A stretch of 64,000 bases of DNA. Origin: Bordetella pseudohinzii. GTDB lineage: Bacteria > Pseudomonadota > Gammaproteobacteria > Burkholderiales > Burkholderiaceae_B. Numbering within the stretch: the stretch's first letter is position 1; each line of letters opens with the position of its first letter. This document shows positions 38,798 through 47,745 of this stretch, one piece after another. The translations under genes and the position numbers were made by a program. The stretch covers positions 1-64,000 of the forward strand of contig NZ_JHEP02000011.1 of assembly GCF_000657795.2 (NCBI RefSeq), in the 5' to 3' direction. The notes beneath the pieces are model-generated. The model worked only from the letters and a program-made list of their open reading frames with translations. It did no database searches and was not told the origin of the DNA.

Positions 38798-39583
38798 ATG
38801 GCAAGCGCTGTTGATTGTGTCTATACCATTGAAGGCCATGGCCCGGCCTTATTCATGATTCATGGCATCGGAGCTCGCCGCAGTGGCTGGGCAAAGATGG
38901 CCGAGCACCTGAAGTCTGACTTCCAGTGCATCAGTTACGACTTGCGCGGCCATGGCGAGTCGCCCATGCCCGACGGCGTGTTCGGTCTGGATGAGCTGGT
39001 GGCGGATCTGGAAGCCTTGCGGGAGCGTCTGGGTATTGAAAAGGCGCACTTTATCGGGCATTCGCTGGGCGGAATGATCGGGCCGGCCTACGCGCGCAAG
39101 TATCCGGATCGCGTTCTGTCGCTGGGGCTGCTCAGTACGGCGGCTTTTCGTACGGAAGATGATGCCGCCAAGGTGCGTGGCGTGGTGAGGGCCATGCGGG
39201 ACAAGGGCATCGGCCCGGTGCTGGATACGCTGGTCGACCGATGGTTTACCGATGATTTCGTCAAGAATCGTCCGGATGTCATTGCCTGGCGCAAGAAGCA
39301 GGTCACGGATACCGATGCCGATGTGTTCCTGAATGTTTTCGACATTTATGCGCAGACTGAAATGGCGCCCTGGTTGCACGAAGTGAAGGCGCCGTCGCTG
39401 GTGTTGACGGGAGAGCTCGATGGTGGCTGTAATCCGAGGCTGAACAAACAGATCGCCGCCGCATTGGAGCACTCTGAGCTGGTCATCCTGGAGGCACTCA
39501 AGCACGCGATTCTGATCGAGGCGACGGATCGTGTCGTCCCTCATGTGCGCGCTTTTTTGGGCAAGCACACGCAGCCCGCGTAA
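38798..39583 (+). CDS. alpha/beta hydrolase
   Basis: A 261-residue hydrolase similar to 3-oxoadipate enol-lactonases. Oxyanion region MIHGIGARRSGW, nucleophile elbow FIGHSLGGMIG, acidic residue in LTGELDGGCNP and the catalytic His in LKHAILIEAT are all present. GGGAG precedes ATG 38798. Together with the tautomerase it points to breakdown of a ring-cleavage or lactone-like compound taken up by the Pot-type transporter; that link is inference. Confidence 0.88.
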   Translation: MASAVDCVYTIEGHGPALFMIHGIGARRSGWAKMAEHLKSDFQCISYDLRGHGESPMPDGVFGLDELVADLEALRERLGIEKAHFIGHSLGGMIGPAYARKYPDRVLSLGLLSTAAFRTEDDAAKVRGVVRAMRDKGIGPVLDTLVDRWFTDDFVKNRPDVIAWRKKQVTDTDADVFLNVFDIYAQTEMAPWLHEVKAPSLVLTGELDGGCNPRLNKQIAAALEHSELVILEALKHAILIEATDRVVPHVRAFLGKHTQPA

Positions 39584-39781
39584 GCGTGGGACGGGAAACG
39601 GGCGCTACAGACCTCCTTTCCCGTTCCACGCATGATACCGAGGCCGCGAGCCCGGCGCGCCGGCCCGAGGCGGTTTCGCCGCAAACCGGGCAAACACGCT
39701 ATCAAGGATGGTCGCCAACTCGCACAATGGCAGACGACAAGCGCGCGTCGCGTTTGTGCTCGCCTTATCAAAGGAAATGCC

Positions 39782-40111
39782 ATGCTCGATTGGGACAATT
39801 ACCGCAAGGAACTGAAAACACGTATCGGTGAGCTGGGCGTGCTGTCGCCCGACACCCTGAGCGGCTATCAGGCGCTGTCGGCCGCCGGCAAGAAGACCGC
39901 TCACCTGGATGGCAAGACACGCGAGCTGATCGCGCTTGCCGTGGCCGTGACCACGCGCTGCGACGGCTGCATTGCCGTGCATGCGGCCCAGGCCGCCCGC
40001 GAAGGCGCCACCAAGGAAGAAGTGGCCGAGGCCCTGGGGGTGGCCGTGGCGCTTAACGCCGGCGCGGCCATGGTGTATTCGGCCCGCGTGCTGGACGCCT
40101 TGCCCGGCTGA
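39782..40111 (+). CDS. carboxymuconolactone decarboxylase/AhpD-like protein
   Basis: A 109-residue helical protein with the redox motif TTRCDGCIAVHA (CxxC followed by His) typical of the AhpD-like subfamily, plus GKTRELIALAVAVT. It probably acts as a thiol-dependent peroxidase or reductant rather than a decarboxylase. ATG at 39782 has AAAGGAAA upstream; the 50 upstream codons in frame are not convincing. Confidence 0.88.
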   Translation: MLDWDNYRKELKTRIGELGVLSPDTLSGYQALSAAGKKTAHLDGKTRELIALAVAVTTRCDGCIAVHAAQAAREGATKEEVAEALGVAVALNAGAAMVYSARVLDALPG

Positions 40112-40219
40112 GGCGGCGGGGATGCGGGTCGGTAAGTCGATCCGCTTCTTTTCGGTTTCCGCGCCGGCGGCGGGCGGCAATGTTGTGATGGCCCGGTCTT
40201 CATCCCTGGGTGTCTATCG

Positions 40220-40924
40220 ATGTCGTCTCCTGTTTGCCGGTGCGCCTGCCTGCCGCGGCGCGGGTTCTTGACGCAAGGCCTGGCATTGGGTTTATCCCTC
40301 GCCGTGCCCGGGCTGGCCATGGCCGGGCCGGCGGCTTCGGCCGAGGGCGCCGAGGCCCGGCGCAGCCCGCAGGCCGCGGTGCATGCGCTGCGGGCGGGGC
40401 ATGCGCGTTTCCAGGCGCGCGCCATGCGCCATTACACCTACGATATCGACGCGATCCAGCAACGCACGGCCAGCGCCCAGGCGCCTTTCGCGGCAATCCT
40501 GGCCTGTGCCGATTCCCGGGTGGCGGTCGAGTTTTTGTTTGACCAGCCCTTGGGCGAGCTGTTTGTCGCGCGCGTGGCGGGCAATATCGTGACGCCGGCG
40601 GTGCAGGCCAGCCTGGAGTACGCGGTGCAAAAGCTGGGCGTCAAGGCGGTCATGGTCCTGGGCCATAGCGGTTGCGGCGCCGTGAGTGCCGCCCTCAAGG
40701 CCGGCGACGTCCATGCCAACCCCCTGTTTCCCTATCTGCAGCCGGGCCTGGTGCCTGGCGACCCTGCCTCCAGCGTCCGCAAGAACGCCCGCGCGCAGCG
40801 CGACATCCTGCTGCAGGGCTCGTCCCTGCTGCGGCAACGGCGCCAAGCCGGCGCGCTGGCTGTCATATCGGGTGTCTATGATGTCGGTACGGGGGCGATG
40901 GCCTTCGACGCCGACACGGCCTGA
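40220..40924 (+). CDS. beta-carbonic anhydrase, Tat-exported
   Basis: A 234-residue zinc enzyme interconverting CO2 and bicarbonate. Zinc ligands are visible in ILACADSRVAVE (Cys, Asp, Arg dyad) and VLGHSGCGAVSAAL (His, Cys). The N-terminus carries PRRGFLTQGLALGLSL, a twin-arginine signal ending near LAMA-G, so the enzyme should be periplasmic. It stands alone, downstream of the AhpD-like gene. Confidence 0.9.
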   Translation: MSSPVCRCACLPRRGFLTQGLALGLSLAVPGLAMAGPAASAEGAEARRSPQAAVHALRAGHARFQARAMRHYTYDIDAIQQRTASAQAPFAAILACADSRVAVEFLFDQPLGELFVARVAGNIVTPAVQASLEYAVQKLGVKAVMVLGHSGCGAVSAALKAGDVHANPLFPYLQPGLVPGDPASSVRKNARAQRDILLQGSSLLRQRRQAGALAVISGVYDVGTGAMAFDADTA

Positions 40925-41006
40925 TCCGGCTTACCCTCCCGGGTGTTTGTATCCAGAATGCGCAGCAATTACAAAATATATCGCTACTGGGTAAAAGATA
41001 CGCGGT

Positions 41007-41300
41007 ATGCTCATGCCCAGAGAGGGTGTCCCAGTGCTAGAAAACAACTCGGTTTACAAGGGATACCGCCTGATGGCCAAGGTGGCGCGCGAGGTCAGTC
41101 CAGCCGCCAGTGGCCCATTGTTTACCGCCACGGTTGTCGTGGTACAGGCGGATTCCATTCACGATGAAGGTGATGAGTATCCGGTGCCCTGCTTCGCGGA
41201 AGGGGCCAGCGTATACAGTCCAAGAGAGGCCGTCCATGCCGCGATCACGCATGGGCGTGAAATCGTTGACGGCCTGATCAATCTGCCTCGCGCCGTGTGA
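41007..41300 (+). CDS. conserved hypothetical protein
   Basis: A 97-residue protein with a small alpha/beta pattern (YKGYRLMAKVAREVS, LFTATVVVVQADS) and a C-terminal helix AVHAAITHGREIVDGLINL. Proteins of this form are common single-domain hypotheticals in Burkholderiales. The start is uncertain: ATGs at 41007 and 41013 or a later GTG. Function unknown. It converges with the DUF1828-like gene. Confidence 0.6.
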   Translation: MLMPREGVPVLENNSVYKGYRLMAKVAREVSPAASGPLFTATVVVVQADSIHDEGDEYPVPCFAEGASVYSPREAVHAAITHGREIVDGLINLPRAV

Positions 41301-41303
41301 GCG

Positions 41304-42068
41304 TCAGCCGGTGAAGAGTTCGGCCCAGTTGCGCGTCCGGTTGAGGGTGCGCACCAAAGCCGACTGCTCAAGTATGGCGGTCGCTTTTTTGAATTCCTCG
41401 GTGGATGCGCCATCTTCCAGGATGACCATGCGCGCGTTGCGCGCATCAGCCATTTTCACGTCCGACATCTTGCCGTGGGTCTGGTAGACCTGGGTCCAGT
41501 CGACTTTCTTGCCGGCTTTCAGGGCAATCGGCTCGATATAGGTAAGCGAATTGTTCTGTTCGGCGCGCACGGCAAAGGCGAAGTCGGCCGCATGCCCGCT
41601 GCTGCCTTGCGCGCGGGCGCCCTTGACCAGGCGGTTGGCGCCCAGGGCGTCGAGCAGCGTCCTTCCCACTTGGGCGCGAAAGCGCAGGCGGCTGAATTTG
41701 GGCATCCATTTGGCGCATTGGAAGGACAGGGCCATGGCCAGTTTGACCGCATCCCACAGGGCTTCCTGCAATTGCGCCTTGGGGCCGCTGGCCACGATGG
41801 CGCCGCCATCGTCGAAGCTGGCCAGGGTCACGCCGGGGGTCTGGTTTAGGGTTTCCAGGCGTTTGGCGACCAGCTCGATGCCATAGACGGCGGCGTGCAT
41901 GGCGGTCTCGCCGGCGTCGGTGAGATAGAAGCTGTCATCGTCCGGGTAGGCGATGAAGAAGGCGGCATGCTGTCCGTCCAGGCCCAGCGTCATGGGGGCG
42001 ATGGCGCGTATGGCCCGTTCGCCGGCAGGAATGACCGTCCAGCCCGAGGCTTCGAGAAAATTGCTCAT
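41304..42068 (-). CDS. DUF1828-like domain protein
   Basis: A 254-residue protein. The first ~90 residues (FYLTDAGETAMHAAVYGIEL, VTLASFDDGGAIVASG) fit DUF1828, and the rest is alpha/beta with FAFAVRAEQNNSLTYIEPIA, a pattern reminiscent of DUF1829 partners. Function is not known. Its start overlaps the stop of the upstream gene (ATGA), forming a tight two-gene unit. Confidence 0.65.
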   Translation of the reverse strand: MSNFLEASGWTVIPAGERAIRAIAPMTLGLDGQHAAFFIAYPDDDSFYLTDAGETAMHAAVYGIELVAKRLETLNQTPGVTLASFDDGGAIVASGPKAQLQEALWDAVKLAMALSFQCAKWMPKFSRLRFRAQVGRTLLDALGANRLVKGARAQGSSGHAADFAFAVRAEQNNSLTYIEPIALKAGKKVDWTQVYQTHGKMSDVKMADARNARMVILEDGASTEEFKKATAILEQSALVRTLNRTRNWAELFTG

Positions 42069-42616
42069 AGGATCAATTCGATTTGGCGGCCCTTCAGGGG
42101 ATGGGCAAAGCCGCCGGCCAGCGTCAGGTTCGCGCGTGGCAAAAAGTAGTCGATCAGTGCGGAGATGCTGTTGAGCGCCGGCGTGAGCGGTTCGGCATAG
42201 CCTTCGCCTTCGGCCACCCAGATATGCTGGTGGCTGCGGTCGGCCAGCACGCGGCGGTAGTTGGGCAGGCCGTTGCCCACCAGGCTGCTATGGAAGCTGT
42301 CGTCGGTGTCCACGCCGAAGACCCGGTGCGGGCCGACAAAGAGGCTGGCGCCAAACGCTTCGCCCACCATGATGGCGGCCTGCCCTTGCACACGGGTGCG
42401 CGGGCTGCGATAGAAGACCCGGAAGATCACATCCTCGCGGATTTCGCCCTTGACGCGGCAGGCCGACGCGAACTCCATCCAGAGGGGGAGGGCGGCGTTG
42501 CCCGAGGCGGCAAGCGGCCGGTGAACCCAGGAAATCGGTTTGACGGTTTCCTTCGGCTCGGCCAGGATTTCCTGGACCTCATCCGGAGTGATCAGGGGTT
42601 CGACTTTGTTGGCCAT
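42065..42616 (-). CDS. hypothetical partner of the DUF1828-like protein
   Basis: A 183-residue protein of unknown function. Notable parts: WMEFASACRVKGEIREDVIF, a beta-rich middle (GQAAIMVGEAFGASLFVGPH) and HIWVAEGEGYAEPL. It is translated just ahead of the DUF1828-like gene with ATGA overlap, which suggests a stoichiometric or functional pair. No catalytic motif recognised. Confidence 0.6.
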   Translation of the reverse strand: MANKVEPLITPDEVQEILAEPKETVKPISWVHRPLAASGNAALPLWMEFASACRVKGEIREDVIFRVFYRSPRTRVQGQAAIMVGEAFGASLFVGPHRVFGVDTDDSFHSSLVGNGLPNYRRVLADRSHQHIWVAEGEGYAEPLTPALNSISALIDYFLPRANLTLAGGFAHPLKGRQIELIL

Positions 42617-42844
42617 GGGCGAAAAAAGAATGAATGCGTATGCCAGGCTGACATGCGGCGCGCCGCTTGCGCCAAGCCCCGCATAGGGCCGGCGCCAGGA
42701 GCGCGATAGGGGCTGCCAGTGCCAGGGCGGCTTATTCGGGTGCTCAGAAAGAGGGCCGCTATCTTACAAGATCGGCAAGGCCCAGCACCCGGAAAGCACA
42801 GGCAAACCGTAAAGTATGCTGGTTTTATGTACAGGCGACAAGCC

Positions 42845-43693
42845 TCAGAGCTGGCTGGCGCCAAAGGTGTCGCATTGGCGCAGGTCTCCGGAATCCAGGC
42901 CGCGCTTGAACCAGCGCACCCGCTGGGCCGAACTGCCGTGGGTGAAGGCGTCGGGCACGACATAGCCCTGGCTCTTGCGTTGCAGGGTGTCGTCGCCGAT
43001 GGCGGTGGCGGCGTTCAGGCCTTCTTCGATATCGCCGCTTTCGAGGATGTGGCGCGCCTGGTCGGCGCGCCGGGCCCACAGCCCGGCGAAACAATCGGCC
43101 TGCAATTCCGTGCGCACCGACAGGGCGTTGGCCTGCGAGGGGTTGCGCTGGCGCGCCTGGTCCACCTGGTCCGCGATGCCCAGGAGATTCTGCACATGGT
43201 GGCCGACCTCGTGCGCGATGACATAGGCCTGGGCGAAGTCGCCGGGCGCATTGAGCTTGCGCTGCATCTCGTCGAAGAAGCTCATGTCCAGGTAGACCTT
43301 GCGGTCGGCCGGGCAGTAGAAAGGCCCCATGGCGGACTGGCCGGTCCCGCAGGCCGTCGGCGTGGCGCCGCGAAACAGCACCAGCTTGGGAGCGACATAC
43401 TGGCGATTGAGATTCTGCTGGAAGATGGCGCTCCAGGTGTCCTCGGTTTCGCCCAGCACGCGCGCCACGAAGCGGCTGGACGCATCATCGGCGGGGGGCG
43501 GGGGCGCCGCCTCTTGCTGTGTGCTGTCGGGGCCTTGCGCCATCTGCAGCACGACCGAAGGGTCGACCCCGAAGTACATGGCCACCAGGGCCAGCACGAT
43601 GGTGCCCAGCCCGATGCTGCCCTTGCCCACGCGCGGGCCTTGGCTGCGGCGGTCTTCGACATTGTCACTTTCGCGCGAATCATCGATGCGCAT
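42845..43693 (-). CDS. ypfJ: YpfJ-type neutral zinc metallopeptidase
   Basis: A 282-residue membrane-anchored zinc protease. One N-terminal helix (IGLGTIVLALVAMYFGV) precedes a Pro-rich linker and the catalytic domain with the HExxH motif in YVIAHEVGHHVQNLLG and the third ligand Glu in RTELQADCFAGLWA. AAGGAGA precedes ATG at 43693; the frame open further upstream overlaps the divergent gene and is a shadow. Confidence 0.9.
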   Translation of the reverse strand: MRIDDSRESDNVEDRRSQGPRVGKGSIGLGTIVLALVAMYFGVDPSVVLQMAQGPDSTQQEAAPPPPADDASSRFVARVLGETEDTWSAIFQQNLNRQYVAPKLVLFRGATPTACGTGQSAMGPFYCPADRKVYLDMSFFDEMQRKLNAPGDFAQAYVIAHEVGHHVQNLLGIADQVDQARQRNPSQANALSVRTELQADCFAGLWARRADQARHILESGDIEEGLNAATAIGDDTLQRKSQGYVVPDAFTHGSSAQRVRWFKRGLDSGDLRQCDTFGASQL

Positions 43694-43765
43694 GGAAATC
43701 TCCTTAGGCGTTCGCAGCCGCATGGCCGCATGGCCGCATGGCAGGACTAATGTTAGGATAAATCC

Positions 43766-44392
43766 ATGGCTCTGCATCTGACTATTCATCCTGACAACCC
43801 GCAGGTCCGCCTGCTCAAGCAAGCTGCCCAGTGGATCAGCGATGGCGGCCTGGTCGCCGTTCCCACGGATTCCAGCTACGCCGTGGCCGCGCGCCTGGAT
43901 GACAAGGACGCCGCCGACCGGCTCAGGCGGCTGCGGGGCCTGGACGAGCGCCACCATCTCACCCTGCTCTGCCGCGATCTGGCCGAGATCGGCCATTTCG
44001 CCAAGGTCGACAACCGCCAATACCGCCTGCTCAAGCTGGCCACGCCGGGGCCCTGGACCTTTATCCTCGAAGCCACGCGCGAGGTGCCGCGCCGAGTCTC
44101 CCACCCCTCGCGCAAGACCATAGGCATACGTGTGCCCGACCATGGGGTGGCGCTGGCCCTGCTGGAGCAGGTCGGTTCGCCCCTATTGTCGACCACGCTC
44201 ATCCCCAAGGGCGAGGAAGACGCCCTGAACGATCCCGAGGAAATCGGCCAGCGCTATGCGCATGAGCTGGCCGCCGTGATCGACGCCGGGGCCTGCGCCC
44301 AGCATCCGACCACGGTCATCGACCTGACGGGCGCCGAGCCCGCCGTGCTGCGGCGCGGCCGCGGCGATCCGGCCTCGCTGGGCCTGGGTTGA
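43766..44392 (+). CDS. L-threonylcarbamoyladenylate synthase family protein (YciO/Sua5)
   Basis: A 208-residue YrdC-domain protein. The nucleotide-binding pattern GGLVAVPTDSSYAVAARLDD, KTIGIRVPDHGVALALLE, and STTLIPKGEED are characteristic of the YciO branch. It likely helps produce t6A-modified tRNA or has a related role; YciO function is less certain than TsaC. Divergent from ypfJ. Confidence 0.85.
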   Translation: MALHLTIHPDNPQVRLLKQAAQWISDGGLVAVPTDSSYAVAARLDDKDAADRLRRLRGLDERHHLTLLCRDLAEIGHFAKVDNRQYRLLKLATPGPWTFILEATREVPRRVSHPSRKTIGIRVPDHGVALALLEQVGSPLLSTTLIPKGEEDALNDPEEIGQRYAHELAAVIDAGACAQHPTTVIDLTGAEPAVLRRGRGDPASLGLG

Positions 44393-44486
44393 GGCGGCCC
44401 GGGGCGGATTTGTCCCTGAATTTTTTCGAGTTGCGGCGGCCCGCGCCAGGGCGCCTAGCGGCCTCTACCTCTACAATGGCGCGGCC

Positions 44487-45134
44487 ATGAACGACTTCAT
44501 CCAGACCATCGCGGTCTACGCGATCCCCGTCATCTTCGCCATTACGCTGCATGAGGCGGCGCACGGCTATGTGGCTCGCCTGTTTGGCGATCCGACGGCG
44601 CAGCAGGCGGGTCGCGTGACGCTCAACCCGATCAAGCATATTGATCCGGTGGGCACGCTGCTGGTGCCGGTGGTCATCCTGCTGACGTCCAAGCTCCTGG
44701 GCGCCGGCGGGCTGTTGTTCGGCTGGGCCAAGCCCGTGCCGGTCGACTTCGGGCGCCTGCGCCATCCCAAGCGGGACATGCTGTGGGTGGCCCTGGCCGG
44801 GCCCGCCTCCAACCTGCTGATGGCCATCCTGTGGGTGCTCTGCTTCCGCGTCTATCGCGATATCGGCCTGGATGAGAGCTTTTGGTACGAAATGGCCCAG
44901 GCCGGCATCAGCGTCAATCTGGTGCTAATGGCGCTCAATCTGCTGCCTATTCTGCCGCTCGACGGCGGACGCATCCTGTTCAGCCTGCTGCCCCACCGCC
45001 TGGCCTGGCAGTATTCGCGCATCGAGCCCTATGGCCTGATCATCGTGCTGGTGCTGTTGGTGACGGATGTCCTATGGATACTGATGGAACCCATCTTCTC
45101 GCTGGGGGCCGGTATCGTGAACTGGTTTCTCTAG
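44487..45134 (+). CDS. site-2 protease family protein (M50)
   Basis: A 215-residue membrane metalloprotease. The zinc motif HEAAHGYVARLFGD lies in the first helix and the third ligand region NLLPILPLDGGRIL near residue 150; five to six hydrophobic segments in total. Homologues are usually found near Sua5/YciO and tryptophanyl-tRNA synthetase genes in betaproteobacteria. Substrate unknown. Confidence 0.9.
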   Translation: MNDFIQTIAVYAIPVIFAITLHEAAHGYVARLFGDPTAQQAGRVTLNPIKHIDPVGTLLVPVVILLTSKLLGAGGLLFGWAKPVPVDFGRLRHPKRDMLWVALAGPASNLLMAILWVLCFRVYRDIGLDESFWYEMAQAGISVNLVLMALNLLPILPLDGGRILFSLLPHRLAWQYSRIEPYGLIIVLVLLVTDVLWILMEPIFSLGAGIVNWFL

Positions 45135-45220
45135 GATTTTGTTCAATATCCGGTAAACTCGCCGGTTTAATAGATTGACGCCTGGAGCATGGGGTTCCGG
45201 GTCAGGAGCCTCTCGAAATC

Positions 45221-46126
45221 ATGGCATCCTCTGCTTCGACCGCAGACATTACTTTCAAGGGCAGCATGGTGGCCTTGGTCACCCCGATGCAGCCCGATGG
45301 CAGCCTGGACTACACCGCTTATCGGGCGTTGATCGATTGGCATGTGCAGGAAGGCACGAACGCCCTGGTGGTGGTGGGCACGACGGGCGAGTCGCCCACC
45401 GTCTCCATGGAGGAGCACGCCGAGCTCATCCGTGTGGCGGTCGAGCACGCCGCCGGCCGCATCCCGGTGATCGCCGGCGTGGGCGCCAACTCCACCGACG
45501 AAGCCATCCATCTGGCGCGCCACGCGAAGTCCGTGGGCGCCCAGGCCGGCCTGTCCGTGGTTCCGTACTACAACAAGCCCACCCAGGAAGGCATCTACCA
45601 GCACTTCCGCGCCATCCAGGAAGCGGTGGACCTGCCTACCATTCTTTACAACGTGCCGGGCCGCACCGTGGCCGACATGTCCAATGAAACCGTGTTGCGC
45701 CTGGCTCAAGTGCCGGGCGTGATCGGCATCAAGGACGCCACGGGCGACATCGCCCGCGGCGCCTTGCTCCTGCGCGAAGCGCCGGCAACGTTCCAGGTCT
45801 TCAGCGGCGACGATCCCACCGCTGCGGCCCTGATCCTGCTGGGCGCGCGCGGCAATATTTCCGTGACCGCGAACGTGGCGCCCAAGCTGATGAGCCAGCT
45901 GTGCGCCGCCGCCCTGGCCGGCGATGTGCCGCGTGTCCGTGAACTAAACGCGCATCTCGCCCGTCTGAACAAGGCCTTGTTCGTCGAGGCCAATCCTATC
46001 CCCGTCAAATGGGCGCTGGCTCAAATGGGGCGCAGCGCGCTGGGCTACCGCCTGCCGCTGGTCCAACTGGGGGCCGCGCATCACGACACCGTGCGGCGCG
46101 CGCTCCAGGAAGTGGGTCTGCTTTAA
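45221..46126 (+). CDS. dapA: 4-hydroxy-tetrahydrodipicolinate synthase
   Basis: A 301-residue aldolase-type lyase that condenses pyruvate with aspartate semialdehyde, the first lysine and diaminopimelate step. Motifs: [52 protein letters not shown] with the catalytic Tyr, and the Schiff-base Lys in [14 protein letters not shown] 45221 was chosen. Upstream are two CCGGTWWA-like promoter elements. It is followed closely by bamC. Confidence 0.95.
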   Translation: MASSASTADITFKGSMVALVTPMQPDGSLDYTAYRALIDWHVQEGTNALVVVGTTGESPTVSMEEHAELIRVAVEHAAGRIPVIAGVGANSTDEAIHLARHAKSVGAQAGLSVVPYYNKPTQEGIYQHFRAIQEAVDLPTILYNVPGRTVADMSNETVLRLAQVPGVIGIKDATGDIARGALLLREAPATFQVFSGDDPTAAALILLGARGNISVTANVAPKLMSQLCAAALAGDVPRVRELNAHLARLNKALFVEANPIPVKWALAQMGRSALGYRLPLVQLGAAHHDTVRRALQEVGLL

Positions 46127-46143
46127 ATATCGTGAGGACGCGT

Positions 46144-47262
46144 ATGAATACTCGTCATGCCGGCATTTCGGCATTGATGGCCCTGATGTTGTTGTCTGGT
46201 TGCAATGACATCAACCAGCTCATGGGCAATGATGAATCCATTGACTACAAGAGCACCCGCCGCGGCGAGCCGCTGTCCATTCCGCCGGACCTGACGCAGG
46301 CCAACGCGGATCCGCGCTACAAGGCGCCGGCCTCGGGCACGGCCACGTTCTCTCAATACCAGGCGCAGGGCCAGCAGGCCGCCGTGGCGCCGCAGAACAC
46401 CAATGTGCTGCCGCAGCGCGACGACATGAAGGTCGAGCGCGACGGCAATCTGCGCTGGCTGGTGGTGCAGCGTCCGCCGGAGCAGGTCTTCCCCAAGGTG
46501 GTCGACTTCTGGACCGACACCGGTTTCACCGTGTCGACCAACGATCCGCGCTCGGGCCTGGTCGAGACCGACTGGGCTGAAAACCGCGCCAAGATCCCCG
46601 AAAGCTGGCTGCGCCAGCTGCTGGGCGCCGTGCTCGAAACGGCCTGGGATAGCGGCGAACGCGAAAAATTCCGCACCCGCGTCGAGCGCGTCAACGGCCA
46701 TACCGAGATCTACATCAGCCATACGCAGATGCTCGAGAAGCGCACGGGCCCCGACAGCGCCCAGGTGCAATGGGTCAACGGCAAGGAAGATCCCGGCCTG
46801 AACGCCGCCATGCTGGCGCGCCTGATGGTCTACCTGGGCACCGACGTCGATGCCGCCCGCAAGCTGGTCGCCCAGGCCGAGGCCGCGCCCCAGCGTCCGG
46901 CCGTGCAGCAGAGCGTGCGCGCCGAAGGCGCGATGCTGGTCGTCTCCGAGTCCTTTGACCGCGCCTGGCGCCGTGTGGGCGTGGCCCTGGATTCGGGCGG
47001 CTTCGCGGTGGACGATCGCGACCGCAGCGCCGGCGACTACTTCGTGCGCTACGTCGACAGCGACACCGGCCTCAAGAACGAGGAGCCGGGCTTCTTCAGC
47101 CGTTTGTTCGGCGGCGACAAGAAGGCCGCGGCCGCCCAGTACCGCATCCATGTGGCCGGCTCGGGCGAGCAGACCCAGGTCACGGTGCTGGACAGCAATG
47201 GCCAGCGTGACAACAGCGCCACCGCGCAGCGTCTGCTCAGCGTGCTCAAGGACAAGATGTAA
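46144..47262 (+). CDS. bamC: outer membrane assembly lipoprotein BamC
   Basis: A 372-residue lipoprotein of the BAM complex. Signal peptide with lipobox LLSGC at Cys 20, then the conserved N-terminal unstructured segment (GEPLSIPPDLTQANADPRY) that binds BamD, and two helix-grip domains. It is 18 bp after dapA, the same dapA-bamC order as in E. coli. A strong terminator follows. Confidence 0.92.
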   Translation: MNTRHAGISALMALMLLSGCNDINQLMGNDESIDYKSTRRGEPLSIPPDLTQANADPRYKAPASGTATFSQYQAQGQQAAVAPQNTNVLPQRDDMKVERDGNLRWLVVQRPPEQVFPKVVDFWTDTGFTVSTNDPRSGLVETDWAENRAKIPESWLRQLLGAVLETAWDSGEREKFRTRVERVNGHTEIYISHTQMLEKRTGPDSAQVQWVNGKEDPGLNAAMLARLMVYLGTDVDAARKLVAQAEAAPQRPAVQQSVRAEGAMLVVSESFDRAWRRVGVALDSGGFAVDDRDRSAGDYFVRYVDSDTGLKNEEPGFFSRLFGGDKKAAAAQYRIHVAGSGEQTQVTVLDSNGQRDNSATAQRLLSVLKDKM

Positions 47263-47280
47263 GTCCTGCCAGGCAAGAAA

Positions 47281-47310
47281 ATGGCCCTCCGATGGAGGGC
47301 CATTTTTTTT
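47281..47310 (+). terminator. intrinsic terminator after dapA-bamC
   Basis: ATGGCCCTCC GAT GGAGGGCCAT followed by eight T residues; preceded by an A-run, so it can also serve the convergent small lipoprotein gene. Confidence 0.93.
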
Positions 47311-47326
47311 GCCTTGCTGAGCGGGA

Positions 47327-47542
47327 TCAGGAGGCCGGCGTGGTGGCGCCGCCGCTCGGCGTGGTGGAGCCGGAGCCCGGAGTCGTGTTGGGCGCGCTGT
47401 CCGAAGGCGCCGGGCTGCTGGGCGCGGGCGCGGGGGCGGTGGGGGCCGGATTGCTGGCCGGCGCGGCGGGCTCTTCCTGCTTGTTGCAGGCAGACAAAGC
47501 CACGGCCAGCACCGAAGCAACGATCAGGGTTTTGCTCATCAT
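47327..47542 (-). CDS. small Pro/Ala/Ser-rich lipoprotein
   Basis: A 71-residue envelope lipoprotein. Signal peptide TLIVASVLAVALSAC with lipobox ALSAC, followed by a low-complexity Pro/Ala/Ser/Thr/Gly tail likely to be disordered in the periplasm. AGGAG precedes the start. Convergent with bamC. Function unknown. Confidence 0.82.
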   Translation of the reverse strand: MMSKTLIVASVLAVALSACNKQEEPAAPASNPAPTAPAPAPSSPAPSDSAPNTTPGSGSTTPSGGATTPAS

Positions 47543-47745
47543 GTCGAGACTCCTGTTTATGAGATTGCGGTAAATCCCTTGTGTATTAGGGGAAACCAGA
47601 ATCCAGGCTACAGGAATCTGTCAGATGCTTGGGTGTGGAAATTAAAGCGGTGGCATCCCAAATGCAACAGAGATTTCGATCATGTGTGTTGTCTGTCAGG
47701 ATGTATCCGCGAGGCGGCTGCCGCCGCCTCGGTCCGCCAGCGGAT

